Positions 36,249-45,014 of a stretch of DNA of 64,000 nucleotides are shown piece by piece. Where the stretch lies: contig NZ_JABXKP010000007.1 of NCBI RefSeq assembly GCF_017114985.1, positions 62,001 through 126,000 of the forward strand, read 5' to 3'. The position numbers were made by a program, and so were the translations under genes. The stretch comes from Nostoc sp. JL33 (GTDB lineage: Bacteria; Cyanobacteriota; Cyanobacteriia; Cyanobacteriales; Nostocaceae). Positions within the stretch are counted from its first letter, which is position 1. Each line of letters starts with the position of its first letter. The notes under the pieces are model-generated. The model was not told the origin of the DNA. It was given only the letters and a program-made list of their open reading frames with translations, and ran no database searches.

Positions 36249-36418
36249 TCTTAAATATTATTAAATAATCTTAATATTTTCTTAATTCTTGAAAAAAACT
36301 AAAAACCAATAATAGTAGTATTTAGAGCTTTTTCCAAATCAATTGGTGGAATGATATCTTAATATTATGGTATTAAAAATTAATCATGTAAATTTTTAGT
36401 GAAGGAGCCTTGAGAAAC

Positions 36419-37147
36419 TTGGAAAGCCATAAAGAAAAAATCTTGGTGGTAGACGACGAAGCCAGCATTCGCCGGATTTTGGAAACGCGCCTTTCCATGA
36501 TTGGCTACGATGTAGTGACGGCTGGCGACGGGGAAGAAGCTTTGGAAACTTTTCGCAAAACTGATCCTGACCTGGTAGTTTTGGATGTAATGATGCCAAA
36601 ACTAGACGGTTATGGTGTATGTCAAGAATTACGAAAAGAATCAGATGTCCCGATTATTATGCTAACAGCCTTGGGTGATGTAGCCGATCGCATCACCGGG
36701 CTAGAATTAGGTGCTGATGACTACGTAGTTAAACCATTTTCCCCCAAGGAGCTAGAAGCTCGAATTCGCTCGGTGTTGCGGCGGGTAGACAAAACCAGTG
36801 GTTCTGGCATTCCTAGTTCTGGTGTGATCCATGTCGCTAATATTAAAATCGATACGAATAAGCGACAAGTCTACAAAGGCGATGAGCGAATTCGATTGAC
36901 GGGTATGGAGTTCAGCTTACTAGAGTTGGTAGTCAGTCGCTCTGGAGAAGCTTTTTCTCGTTCGGAAATTTTGCAGGAAGTTTGGGGTTATACACCAGAG
37001 CGTCATGTGGATACCCGCGTAGTGGATGTGCATATATCCCGTTTGCGGGCAAAGTTAGAAGATGATCCTAGCAACCCAGAATTGATTCTCACAGCACGGG
37101 GTACGGGTTATCTTTTCCAGCGAATTATTGAACCAGGGGAGGAGTGA
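36419..37147 (+). CDS. rpaB: Response regulator RpaB (OmpR family)
   Basis: From the TTG at 36419, 11 bases after AAGGAG (36402-36407), the product is 242 residues and begins ESHKEKILVVDDEASIRRILE; a TTG at 36410 is only two bases from that site and is less likely. The receiver domain has the phosphoacceptor Asp56 in VVLDVMMP and Lys in VVKPFS. The C-terminal winged helix has RSEILQEVWGYTPERHVDTRVVDVHISRLRAKLE. The near-invariant receiver matches RpaB/Ycf27, which controls high-light and photosystem genes in cyanobacteria. Its sensor kinase is not in the window. Confidence 0.93.
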   Translation: MESHKEKILVVDDEASIRRILETRLSMIGYDVVTAGDGEEALETFRKTDPDLVVLDVMMPKLDGYGVCQELRKESDVPIIMLTALGDVADRITGLELGADDYVVKPFSPKELEARIRSVLRRVDKTSGSGIPSSGVIHVANIKIDTNKRQVYKGDERIRLTGMEFSLLELVVSRSGEAFSRSEILQEVWGYTPERHVDTRVVDVHISRLRAKLEDDPSNPELILTARGTGYLFQRIIEPGEE

Positions 37148-37149
37148 AA

Positions 37150-37233
37150 ATAGTTAGGAGTGAGGAGTTAGAAGTGAGGAGTTAAAAACTTTCTTCAACT
37201 CATAACTCATAACTGATAACTCATAACTTTTTC
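37150..37233. repeat. Short tandem repeats between rpaB and the CCB gene
   Basis: Units of GAGTGAGGAGTTA and then ACTCATAACTCATAACTGATAACTCATAAC, i.e. heptamer-type repeats in both orientations, fill almost the whole gap between the two genes. The same type is found inside the aminopeptidase gene and after the sigma factor gene. Confidence 0.7.
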
Positions 37234-37238
37234 CAAGG

Positions 37239-37877
37239 ATGACTAAACCTGATCCTAATCGAGTTTTGCGGCGTCTACCCATTGTCGTCGGTGGGCTAGG
37301 CGCTGTGCTTTTGCTGATTAACCGTTTATTGACACCAGAATTAACCCAGTCTCAATCGCGTGGTGATGTGGTAGGCGTGATTTTGAGTGCGGTGTTAATT
37401 TTAACGGGTTTAATTTGGCAGCAAGTTCAGCCGCGATCGCCTGATATTGTAGAACTAATTGGTGAAGTTGGTTTTGTACTAGCAGCAGATTTACCTGAAG
37501 CCGTGAAAACAGAGCTAGCCTGGGCATCTCATTTATTGTTAACCAATACAGTAACGCGATCGCTTGTGGTTTTTTATCAAGGTAAAGTTTTGTTGCGTCG
37601 CGGGATTCTAGGTACAAAATCTGAAGTTGTACCAGGAGTAATCTTAAAACAGGTACTCGAAAAACAAAAGCCAATTTATTTAGTTGCGCTAAAAATATAT
37701 CCAGGTAGGCTTGAATTTGATTATTTACCAGAAAATACTCAAGGTGTAATTTGTCAACCTATTGGCAACCAAGGTGCTTTAATTTTGGGCGCGAATGCTC
37801 CTCGCAGTTACACCAAACAAGATGAAAACTGGATTGCGGGAATTGCTGATAAATTAGCCGTTACTCTTGGCTCTTAG
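37239..37877 (+). CDS. Cofactor assembly of complex C subunit B (CCB2/CCB4-like)
   Basis: The 212-residue protein has two hydrophobic segments near residues 13-31 (LPIVVGGLGAVLLLINRLL) and 46-60 (VILSAVLILTGLIW). A soluble domain follows with LLLTNTVTRSLVVFYQGKVLLRRGI, FDYLPENTQGVICQPIGNQGALILGAN and WIAGIADKLAVTLG. This fits the CCB2/CCB4 family (PF11152), which helps attach haem c to cytochrome b6 of the b6f complex at the thylakoid membrane. It follows rpaB by 91 bases of short repeats on the same strand. Confidence 0.85.
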   Translation: MTKPDPNRVLRRLPIVVGGLGAVLLLINRLLTPELTQSQSRGDVVGVILSAVLILTGLIWQQVQPRSPDIVELIGEVGFVLAADLPEAVKTELAWASHLLLTNTVTRSLVVFYQGKVLLRRGILGTKSEVVPGVILKQVLEKQKPIYLVALKIYPGRLEFDYLPENTQGVICQPIGNQGALILGANAPRSYTKQDENWIAGIADKLAVTLGS

Positions 37878-37948
37878 GTGATTGGCTAGTTTAGAATTTA
37901 ATCTAAAATCAGCAATCCAAAATCTAAAATCTAAAATCTAAAATTCAA

Positions 37949-38863
37949 TCACCAAGAAGTCAAAAAATTCCACCCTTCCTTTTCTTCCAGTGTATTTCCT
38001 TCTTTTTCTTCCGCTTCTTCTGGTGTCTTTAAATTTTTCAGTTGAATTACATTCTCATATTCTCCTGAATCAACCCATTTTAATAACTCGCCAGCCCGCA
38101 TAACTACCCAGGAAAGTCCAGGTTCTGTATAGCTTAATATTTTCGTAACCTTATCAACAGGATCAAAGCTATTGGATGCAAACTCACGGGCTTGAACAAG
38201 GAAATCTTCAATTACAGCAGTAGTCAAATACTCATCTGGCAAACCTGCGAGTTTCATCAGTGTAGTAGTTGCTACGTCAATATCCTGACAAGCCAGCATT
38301 GCAGCCCGATCAGCAGTGAACCTAGCCATCATTCGCCAATTATATAAAGCCAGTTCCATACCACTAGCTACCAAGCCACCAACCCCCAGTGTGGTACTGT
38401 TCAACAAATTTTTCAAACTTGGCATAACAATTGCCATTTGGTGATAAACCATGTGCTGACTCTTGATGCGAGCGACTTCGTGTCCGAAAACGTAAAGTAA
38501 CTCATCTGCGCCAAGCCACTCCATTGCATCTAAATTTATACCAACAAGGGGTTTTTCTACCCCAACAATGTAGGTTTCAATGTGGCCTGTGCCTCGAAAC
38601 AGACACAGTTCAGGAAGTGGAGCAACATCAAGAATTTGGCAGGTTTCTACAAATGCTTCATGCAATTGGGGAAAATTACGGGGCGAAATTCTAATTTCAC
38701 TACCAAGGCTTTGCAGCCTGAGTAAGCGATCGATGCCGTATTCATTAACTTTTTTGAGTAGCAAGGAGACACCGGGCATATTTTGCAAAGAAGCCAAGGC
38801 TTTGCGATCGAAGGGGTGTTCGTAGGCTTCTGAACTCAGTCCAGTTAAAATTTTTCTCGTCAT
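37949..38863 (-). CDS. M48 family peptidase homologue with degenerate zinc site
   Basis: The 304-residue protein aligns along its length with the M48-type proteases of cyanobacteria (SSEAYEHPFDRKAL; VGINLDAMEWLGADELLYVFGHE; YNWRMMARFTADRAAM). The zinc motif reads HEVAR (128-132): His128 and Glu129 are kept but the second histidine of HExxH is Arg132. The third ligand, normally Glu in SELSADR, is Arg181 in ARFTADR. Two of three metal ligands are lost, so it is probably not an active protease. Hydrophobic stretches suggest membrane contact. The acidic tail EEAEEKEGNTLEEKEGW is unusual. Confidence 0.82.
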   Translation of the reverse strand: MTRKILTGLSSEAYEHPFDRKALASLQNMPGVSLLLKKVNEYGIDRLLRLQSLGSEIRISPRNFPQLHEAFVETCQILDVAPLPELCLFRGTGHIETYIVGVEKPLVGINLDAMEWLGADELLYVFGHEVARIKSQHMVYHQMAIVMPSLKNLLNSTTLGVGGLVASGMELALYNWRMMARFTADRAAMLACQDIDVATTTLMKLAGLPDEYLTTAVIEDFLVQAREFASNSFDPVDKVTKILSYTEPGLSWVVMRAGELLKWVDSGEYENVIQLKNLKTPEEAEEKEGNTLEEKEGWNFLTSW

Positions 38864-39168
38864 TAGTTTTGAGTTTTGTCTTGGAGTGTTTGGGAAGTTC
38901 AGTTTCAGTAGGAACGGCTTGTGCTTTCACTACGCCTGTGGCTATGGGTTAATAAACAAACCGCAAGTAACGCGCTTGCTATTGAGTTTTTTGAACAGTG
39001 TAAATTGTATCTGCCCAACAACTGAATTAGTCCCCATAACCGACAATTACCAAGACGAGCCAAGAGCGATCTAGAGAGAGATTTTACCAGATTGAACTAG
39101 AAAAACATATTTGGTTCAGGTTAAAGTCTAGGCATTTTTTACCATCTTGTCCAGATAGAATATACAGT

Positions 39169-39196
39169 AGGGGCGCACAGCTAGCTGTGCGCCCCT
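39169..39196. repeat. 28-bp perfect palindrome
   Basis: AGGGGCGCACAGCT and AGCTGTGCGCCCCT form an uninterrupted inverted repeat 21 bases before the DUF456 ATG. It is GC-rich in an AT-rich surround. It would fold in the 5' untranslated RNA of that gene or form a cruciform, and may be a small dispersed repeat. The remainder of the spacer at 38864-39168 shows nothing else. Confidence 0.75.
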
Positions 39197-39217
39197 CGGA
39201 AATTTAGAAATTTATCT

Positions 39218-39736
39218 ATGCAAATTATTTATTGGCTATTACTTGCTGTAATGCTTGTAGGTATCATTGGTGCTGTAGTTCCTGCCATTCCTGGTAGCAG
39301 CTTAATTTTAATTGCAATTATCGTCTGGGGAATCGTTAGTAGTTCCTTTGCGGCTATCAAAATTCCCCTAATTGTGACAATTATAGTTTTACTGCTCAGT
39401 GTCGGAGTAGATTTTTTAGCAAGTTATGTAGGAGCAAAACAAGCTGGAGCTAGCAAGTGGGGGCAAATTGGCGCAATTGTCGGTTTGGTCGTGGGATTTT
39501 TGGGATTATTGCCAACGTTGCCTTTTGGAGGCCCACTGTTAGGAATTTTACTAGGGCCGCTTTTGGGAGCAATTATTGGTGAGTATATTTACCGACGTGA
39601 ATTTGGGTTAGCGGTTAAGGCGGGTATAGGAATTATAGTCGGGTCTTTGGTTGGAAATTTGATTCAAGGCTTGTTAGCGATCGCCGCAGTTGTAGTTTTC
39701 GTTGTGACAACTTGGCCACAGGTATTTGCCTCTTAA
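39218..39736 (+). CDS. DUF456 family membrane protein
   Basis: The 172-residue product is almost wholly hydrophobic, with glycine-rich segments (GIIGAVVPAIPGSSLILIAI, VGLVVGFLGLLPTLPFGG, GILLGPLLGAIIGEYIY). FLASYVGAKQAGASKWG is the conserved loop of DUF456. About five membrane segments are expected. The function of the family is unknown. It stands alone, with a perfect palindrome just upstream. Confidence 0.87.
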   Translation: MQIIYWLLLAVMLVGIIGAVVPAIPGSSLILIAIIVWGIVSSSFAAIKIPLIVTIIVLLLSVGVDFLASYVGAKQAGASKWGQIGAIVGLVVGFLGLLPTLPFGGPLLGILLGPLLGAIIGEYIYRREFGLAVKAGIGIIVGSLVGNLIQGLLAIAAVVVFVVTTWPQVFAS

Positions 39737-39772
39737 TCTGACAGATTTGAGAACAGCCGTAATACGTAGCAG

Positions 39773-39898
39773 TTATAGCGTTTCTTAATAAGAGTGACGT
39801 ACCGCTTTACCTCACCCCTAACCCCTCTTTGTGAGTTCAAGAGGGGTTAGAGGCGAGGTTTTGATATCTACTTCATGCACCTGGGAACCCCTATAGCG
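39773..39898 (-). repeat. Dispersed MITE-like repeat, copy 2
   Basis: Read on the - strand, it has TTCCCAGGTGCATGAAGTAG and ATCAAAACCT near one end and TCTTATTAAGAAACGCTATAA at the other, matching the copy at 1841-2027. In the middle a 12-bp stem (39818-39829 with 39839-39850, CTAACCCCTCTT type) replaces the 11-bp stem of copy 1. The rest of the 39737-40168 spacer, which should hold the promoter of the PEP-CTERM gene, shows nothing clear. Confidence 0.6.
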
Positions 39899-40168
39899 AT
39901 CGCCAACAATTTAAACCCGATGAAATGAAATATATACGAAGCGCAGATATGTAGGCAATTAAAATTTCATGAAGGAAAGTAATGCGTTAAAGATGTGATG
40001 AAGACCACTAAGTAAATATTGCAGGCTCTAAATCTATGTGATTTTATGGAGATAAGAAATACATCACGCAAGTTTCGCTTTCACTGACAGTATTTTCTAT
40101 AAATTACTGAGATTAAAAGTAAAGCAATTGCTCTGATTTAAAATTATTCCTAGGAGCCTCAAACAACA

Positions 40169-40825
40169 ATGATTGGTTTTAAATCTACATTACTAAATGC
40201 AACTTTAGCCATTACTGCTGCAATTCCTTTAGCTGCTACTGGGTTGTTTACATCTGTTGGTTCAGCTCAAGCTGCTGCACTCAATGGTAGTTTTAATTAC
40301 GGTGGTGCTGGGTTTCCTGCTACTACAGTTACAGTGTCAAATACATCCTTACAATTTACCCCTAACCCTGGTTTAGCTTCCCTAGCATTACAAACTGGAA
40401 GTTTTACAGCATTTGACGCAGCTCACATATTCAACGTTACTAACCCCTTAACATCGAGTTCTCTTTTTCTTGACTTAGGTGTATTTGCAACCTCTGGTAC
40501 TTTAGGAGATGGAGCAAATACATTTAGTTTAACGTCTTTGGGTACCCCAACATTCACAACACAGAACGCAGGAACAGATATAAATTTGAATTACGTTGGA
40601 TTCTTTGATGATGGATCGGGTAACAAAACCAATGGAACCGGATATATCACTTTTTCTACTCAAGATACTAATGCAGAAAATGACTACACATCTGGTAAAA
40701 CATTCAAAGCCACTTTTACTGGTCTTGCAGTAACTTCCGTTCCCGAACCAGCTGCATTATTAGGCTTAGGTGCAGTAGGTGCAGTCATGGCCATGTCTCG
40801 CCGCCGTAAGAGTTTCGTTCAATAG
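40169..40825 (+). CDS. PEP-CTERM sorting-domain protein
   Basis: The 218-residue protein has a signal peptide (residues 1-36, ending in GSAQAA), a central beta-rich domain rich in Thr, Asn and Gly, and a C-terminal sorting signal. That signal is SVPEPAALLGLGAVGAVMAMSRRRK: the PEP motif, a short membrane segment and basic residues. It should be exported and processed by an exosortase at the cell surface, possibly linked to extracellular polysaccharide. No exosortase gene is in the window. AGGAG lies before the ATG, and a terminator-like hairpin follows. Confidence 0.9.
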   Translation: MIGFKSTLLNATLAITAAIPLAATGLFTSVGSAQAAALNGSFNYGGAGFPATTVTVSNTSLQFTPNPGLASLALQTGSFTAFDAAHIFNVTNPLTSSSLFLDLGVFATSGTLGDGANTFSLTSLGTPTFTTQNAGTDINLNYVGFFDDGSGNKTNGTGYITFSTQDTNAENDYTSGKTFKATFTGLAVTSVPEPAALLGLGAVGAVMAMSRRRKSFVQ

Positions 40826-40843
40826 ACTTATCCTAAATATCAT

Positions 40844-40930
40844 CAAGTTACTTTTAGCAACTAAAAGTAACTTGAATTTATCTATTCGACTGGCTGGAAT
40901 GCAAAATTTACCAACCAGGTCGAATTTTTT
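40844..40930 (+). terminator. Two consecutive hairpins, the second with a T-run
   Basis: A perfect 14-bp stem (CAAGTTACTTTTAG at 40844-40857 with 40861-40874, loop CAA) is followed by a second, imperfect stem (TTCGACTGGCTGG at 40885 with CCAACCAGGTCGAA at 40911-40924). The second stem runs into TTTTTT. It lies 19 bases after the PEP-CTERM stop. Confidence 0.65.
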
Positions 40931-40981
40931 AGTATCAGATAAATCTATATTAAAGGTGAATTTTCTTAACCTTAGATAGAC

Positions 40982-41647
40982 TTAAACTGATTGCAAAGAA
41001 TTTTTGGCTTCAGTTGCGATCGCTTCTACTTCATCATTAGCCAAAGTTTCTAATATAGATTTGGCTTCTGGATTACGCAAACGAGCCAAGGCTTGTACAA
41101 GTCTGTAACGAATTTGCCAATCTGGATTGGTAGCATAGGGAGCCAATAAGGGAACTGCTTGTGCATCTCCCAAGTCACCCAAAGAACTAATAGCAGCAGT
41201 TTGGACTAATTCGTTTTCTGACGAGAGTGCCTCTTTGAGTAGTTCAAAGGCTCGTGGATCGCCCAACTCTCCTAATGTAGCAATGATACTGAATTGTATT
41301 AGCCATTCATCGGTTGTATGATAAAGCTGCTGCAAATCTTCAAAAGCTTCACGTAACTTCAGGGCACCCAAACAGTCTGCTGCTGCTGCTTGGACATCTA
41401 CTTCGGAGTCATGAAGCAAGCGATCGCGCAAGATATCCAAGGATAACTGTAAATCCTGCGTTCCGAGTGTATCCATTTGACTCACTGCTGAGTAACGGAC
41501 ACGGGAATTGTGATCGCCAATGGCAGTTTGAATCAATTCAAAGCCGATCGCAGGTTCCAGTTGGCGAATTTGATTTACTGCACGTAAGCGATCGCCTAAA
41601 TCCTCAGAACTGAGCAATTGCTTAACAGACTCCGAAGTAATACTCAT
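40982..41647 (-). CDS. nblB: HEAT-repeat protein, NblB-like
   Basis: The 221-residue all-helical protein is built of HEAT/PBS-lyase-type repeats (DHNSRVRYSAVSQMDTLG, SEVDVQAAAADCLGALK, EWLIQFSIIATLGELGDP, ENELVQTAAISSLGDLGD, PDWQIRYRLVQALARLRNP). Length and repeats match cyanobacterial NblB, which assists phycobilisome breakdown under nutrient stress by acting on phycobilin chromophores. CpcE-like lyase subunits have the same repeats, so the assignment is by overall similarity. It is followed by the CBS gene's neighbour region and no phycobilisome gene is close. Confidence 0.72.
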   Translation of the reverse strand: MSITSESVKQLLSSEDLGDRLRAVNQIRQLEPAIGFELIQTAIGDHNSRVRYSAVSQMDTLGTQDLQLSLDILRDRLLHDSEVDVQAAAADCLGALKLREAFEDLQQLYHTTDEWLIQFSIIATLGELGDPRAFELLKEALSSENELVQTAAISSLGDLGDAQAVPLLAPYATNPDWQIRYRLVQALARLRNPEAKSILETLANDEVEAIATEAKNSLQSV

Positions 41648-41673
41648 TTAGTTATCCTTGATTTTCAAAGGTA

Positions 41674-41752
41674 TAAAAAAGACAGACGTGATTAATCGCG
41701 TCTCTATTTTTGGCTTTTGTACAGACGCGATTAATCGCGTCTCTATTTTTGA
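41674..41752. repeat. Two copies of a GACGCGATTAATCGCGTC palindrome
   Basis: The unit AGACGCGATTAATCGCGTCT (with one change in the first copy) occurs twice in tandem, each followed by CTATTTTTG. A further copy lies at 6713-6731 before dnaB, and related arms appear at 42400-42460. It is a small dispersed palindromic repeat. Confidence 0.75.
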
Positions 41753-42217
41753 CTAATCTTGACTTGCTGCCATTGCCCGAATAATATCACCACGAGTGAG
41801 GATACCAATTACTTGACCCGTACTGTCAAGTACTGGCAAGCGGTGAACGCTGCGATCGTGCATGATTGTGGCTGCTTCCTTTAAAGTTTTATCAGGGGAA
41901 ATACTAATCGGGTTTTTACTCATCACCTCCCCAACGGTTTGCCCTAGTGCCTTGTGCAAGTCACGATCATATGTAGCAGGATTTTGTAAATAGATAACGC
42001 TATCAAGAAACATAATGTACGCAGGTGGAGTAACACCAGTTTCTTGCCACATCAAATCGGTTTCTGAGATAATGCCCACTAATTTACCGACATCATCCAC
42101 AACAGGTAATCCGCTGATGTGGCGTTCTGCGAGAATTTGGATAGCTTCCTTCAGTGGAGTTTCCGCCCGGACGACAATAGGATCGCGGCTCATTACATCG
42201 GTAACGGTTTTAGGCAT
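41753..42217 (-). CDS. CBS domain pair protein
   Basis: The 154-residue protein is a tandem of two CBS domains: TVTDVMSRDPIVVRAETPLKEAIQILAERHISGLPVVDDVGKLVGIISETDLM and TVGEVMSKNPISISPDKTLKEAATIMHDRSVHRLPVLDSTGQVIGILTRGDI. CBS pairs bind adenosine nucleotides and act as energy or redox sensors; in plants and cyanobacteria small stand-alone forms regulate partner enzymes. No partner is visible. It lies 105 bases upstream of the NblB-like gene on the same strand. Confidence 0.9.
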   Translation of the reverse strand: MPKTVTDVMSRDPIVVRAETPLKEAIQILAERHISGLPVVDDVGKLVGIISETDLMWQETGVTPPAYIMFLDSVIYLQNPATYDRDLHKALGQTVGEVMSKNPISISPDKTLKEAATIMHDRSVHRLPVLDSTGQVIGILTRGDIIRAMAASQD

Positions 42218-42465
42218 TTATTTGCTGACACCTTAAATCAAAGTCCCTGCGCCTATTGTAGGAAATTGCGGGACTCAACCTGATGCAATTAATAGATTGT
42301 TACGGGATTGGGCATTTGTCAAAAGTCATTGGTTATTTCCCCCCTATCTCCCAATACGGTTCGGATAAGGTTTTTTGATGACACGCCGCTAATCGCAAAG
42401 ACGCGATCGCCGTCTTTACAATAATCAGTTCTTTGTAGAGACGGCGATTTATCGCGTCTCTTGCC

Positions 42466-42939
42466 TTAACCGAACCGTATTGCCTCATCTCCCTCATTTC
42501 CCTCATCTCCCTGTGTCTTTCCTACTCCCCAGTCCCTTTTTAAGGCAGCAATAATTTGAGTATTTGCTTTAGGAAAAGTAAACTGCTCCAGTTCTTCCAA
42601 AGTTACCCAGCGAATTTCATCGGATTCCAAAGGTTGGGGAACACCTGTAAGATGACGGCAATGATGTACTGTGAGGGTAACGCGTAAGTCTGTATAGGTG
42701 TGGTCAATAGTAATCAGATGCTCTCCCACTTCAATTACAATTCCCAGTTCTTCGGAAATTTCCCGTTGAATACACTCGGTGATAGTTTCACCAGGCTCAA
42801 TTTTACCACCAGGAAATTCCCACAAACCACCCATCATTCCTTCTGGACGACGGCGATCGATTAAAATTTGCTTTTGGTCATTCCAAATTACTGCAACACC
42901 AATGATTTTATGGGGTAGGAAAGAACTGGTTTTACTCAT
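42466..42939 (-). CDS. mutT: 8-oxo-dGTP diphosphatase MutT-like NUDIX hydrolase
   Basis: The 157-residue protein has the NUDIX box GGKIEPGETITECIQREISEELGI, and RRRPEGMMGGLWEFPGGK before it, as in MutT. It should remove oxidised guanine nucleotides from the pool. The last 20 residues (VGKTQGDEGNEGDEAIRFG) come from spacer-type repeats (GGAGATGAGGGAAATGAGG and the GAGACGCGAT palindrome family) that have extended the frame past the normal end at AALKRDWG. Confidence 0.9.
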   Translation of the reverse strand: MSKTSSFLPHKIIGVAVIWNDQKQILIDRRRPEGMMGGLWEFPGGKIEPGETITECIQREISEELGIVIEVGEHLITIDHTYTDLRVTLTVHHCRHLTGVPQPLESDEIRWVTLEELEQFTFPKANTQIIAALKRDWGVGKTQGDEGNEGDEAIRFG

Positions 42940-43002
42940 TGTGAATTTGGGAAATCGAGAGTAGGGGAAAAATTCCTGACTTTTGAATCTTGACTAATAA
43001 CA

Positions 43003-43037
43003 AAACTCGGCAGACTGGTTTTAACTCTGCCGAGTTT
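43003..43037. terminator. Bidirectional hairpin
   Basis: AAACTCGGCAGA (43003-43014) pairs with TCTGCCGAGTTT (43026-43037) in a 12-bp stem with an 11-base loop. T-rich sequence flanks both sides. It stands in the 486-base spacer between mutT and the DUF760 gene; that spacer also has a CGTTCGCGTAGCGTCTCGTAG-type repeat near 43195-43240. Confidence 0.55.
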
Positions 43038-43425
43038 GTATTTATTGGGAAGGTCGTCTACCGCTCTTAGTTTATCCACAAATGTGTATTAATCATTTAG
43101 AAATATGCCTTTAGTTAAACTAATTACCAAATTAGATGAGTTCACAGATAACCAAATCCAAAAACTCCGCGTTACTCTAGGCTAACTTCCGCGTTCCTAC
43201 CCTGCGGGAAGGCGTTCGCGTAGCGTCTCGTAGAGAAGTACCTATGCGTTTAGATTTCAACCTGAATTTTTCAGTATTTTGGATTTTTTAAAAAGATTGA
43301 CCTGATGTATGATTTGGAATTAGAGGCAAAGATTTCGCAGAGGCTTATTTGAAATTCCTATCGCCCTGACTGTGACTAGCTATCAGACCAACAATATAGG
43401 ATAGGATTTCCTAAATTTTATATTT

Positions 43426-43770
43426 CTAGTCAACTTCGCTGTTGTTGGTTTCATCTCCTTGTAGGGCGATTTCAAAATTCATTCTCTGTTCAGCGTTACG
43501 CAAGAAATAGCCACTAATCATAGCAGAGGCTAAAAGGCGACCCAGATTTTCCCGATTTGTAGTTACAGTAACACCAAAATGTTCTGAAGGTAGATTTCCC
43601 AACAGTCCGGTAATATTACGTTCCATCACCTGAAAGACTTCGGTAGACGTAGGTTTGGATAGCTGCGTAACTGTCTCTGGACTCAAGGATTTAACGTACT
43701 GCCATAATAAATCGCTAGTTTCTGATTCGCTATTAAAAAATTCTGAGACACGATTGGATGGGTTATTCAT
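43426..43770 (-). CDS. DUF760 family protein
   Basis: The 114-residue protein has SPETVTQLSKPTSTEVFQVMERNITGLLGNLPSEHFGVTVTTNRENLGRLLASAMISGYFLRNAEQRM, the core of DUF760 (PF05542), found in cyanobacteria and chloroplasts. The function is not established. It is followed by a spacer with short repeats and stands 245 bases downstream of the sigma factor gene on the same strand. Confidence 0.86.
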   Translation of the reverse strand: MNNPSNRVSEFFNSESETSDLLWQYVKSLSPETVTQLSKPTSTEVFQVMERNITGLLGNLPSEHFGVTVTTNRENLGRLLASAMISGYFLRNAEQRMNFEIALQGDETNNSEVD

Positions 43771-43955
43771 GTTTTAGATCCTTAACTACCACTACTGGCT
43801 GCGGTGCTTGTGATTTGAATATTAAATGCCTGTTTTGGATTTGACTTAGCTAGCTCTTTGGTCTTCCTGTCAACTAATGTAACAACCTAGCCCAAGAGTG
43901 GAAGTAGGTGTAACCGTACCAAAGTCAGCGTATTTTCTCACCCCAATAAATATAC

Positions 43956-43994
43956 TTAGGAGTGAGGAGTTTTTAATTAACTCCTCACTCCTAA
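43956..43994. repeat. 16-bp inverted repeat of heptamer units
   Basis: TTAGGAGTGAGGAGTT and AACTCCTCACTCCTAA form a perfect stem with a 7-base loop, 22 bases past the sigma factor stop. The arms are the same short repeat units seen in other spacers. It could act as a transcription end, though no T-run follows. Confidence 0.7.
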
Positions 43995-44015
43995 CTCTTA
44001 ACTCCTAACTTTCCT

Positions 44016-44972
44016 TTAACTTGCCAAATATTCATCCATGCTGGCTTTAGACTTGCGAAGTTTGGTTAAGGCTTCCCGCTCAATTTGCCGGACTCGTTCC
44101 CGACTGATGTTCAGTATTTCACCAATTCTAGCCAGAGTCAGGGCTTGCCCATCAGTTAAGCCAAAGCGCAGCGTGATCACTTCCCTTTGTTGTGGCGTAA
44201 GATCGCCCATCAGGCGATCTAAGTCATAAGATAGAGAAGATTGCATGACAAACTCTTCTGGAGATGCTCCTGGATCTTCCAGCATTTCTCCAAGTTCGGT
44301 GTCGTAATTATCACCCAGCCGCAAATCCAAGGAAAGGGGCAAACGCGCCTTTTCTAGATACTCTCGTACTTGTTTGGGGGTCAATTCTAATTCTTCAGCT
44401 AGCTCACCAGCTGTCGGAGCGCGTCCCAACTTTTGAGACAATTGGCGCTGTGCCTTTTTAATCTTATTTAATTTTTCGGTTATATGGATAGGCAGTCGAA
44501 TGGTACGAGCTTTTTCGGCTATGGCACGAGTGATTGCTTGCCGAATCCACCAATAGGCATAGGTAGAAAACCTGTAGCCTTTGGTGGGGTCAAACTTTTC
44601 CACGCCCCGTTGCATACCAATACTACCTTCTTGGATCAAGTCCAGTAAATCGACGTTGCGCTTTATGTACTTTTTGGCAACGGACACTACCAGCCGCAAA
44701 TTGGCTTCTACCATCTTGCGCTTGGCAATTTCACCATCAGCGATCACTTCGTTCAACTCTGCTGGTTCTAGTTTTGTCGCTTTAGCCCACTCTTCTAAAG
44801 TCGGTTGACGATCTAACTGGCTAACAAGACATTCTCTTGATTGATGCAAAGCACAGGAACGTTGCACCTGTTTACCATAGAAAATCTCTTCCTCGTGGGT
44901 TAAGAGTGGCACACGGCCAATCTCACGCAGGTAAGTCCGCACGAGGTCTGTGGCTGTCTGAGCGGTCTTCAT
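44016..44972 (-). CDS. Group 2 sigma factor (RpoD family)
   Basis: From the ATG at 44970-44972 the protein has 318 residues ([28 protein letters not shown]), the usual start for cyanobacterial group 2 sigma factors; an upstream ATG at 45014 would add 14 residues. Region 2 has [37 protein letters not shown], which covers the -10-binding helix. Region 4 has [29 protein letters not shown] for the -35 element. It lacks the long N-terminal part of SigA. The exact letter (SigB, C, D or E) cannot be fixed here. It directs RNA polymerase to stress or nutrient promoters. Confidence 0.9.
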   Translation of the reverse strand: MKTAQTATDLVRTYLREIGRVPLLTHEEEIFYGKQVQRSCALHQSRECLVSQLDRQPTLEEWAKATKLEPAELNEVIADGEIAKRKMVEANLRLVVSVAKKYIKRNVDLLDLIQEGSIGMQRGVEKFDPTKGYRFSTYAYWWIRQAITRAIAEKARTIRLPIHITEKLNKIKKAQRQLSQKLGRAPTAGELAEELELTPKQVREYLEKARLPLSLDLRLGDNYDTELGEMLEDPGASPEEFVMQSSLSYDLDRLMGDLTPQQREVITLRFGLTDGQALTLARIGEILNISRERVRQIEREALTKLRKSKASMDEYLAS

Positions 44973-45014
44973 GGCGCTACTCTTTGGTAATGATGGGTTT
45001 GGCGGTAGGGTCAT

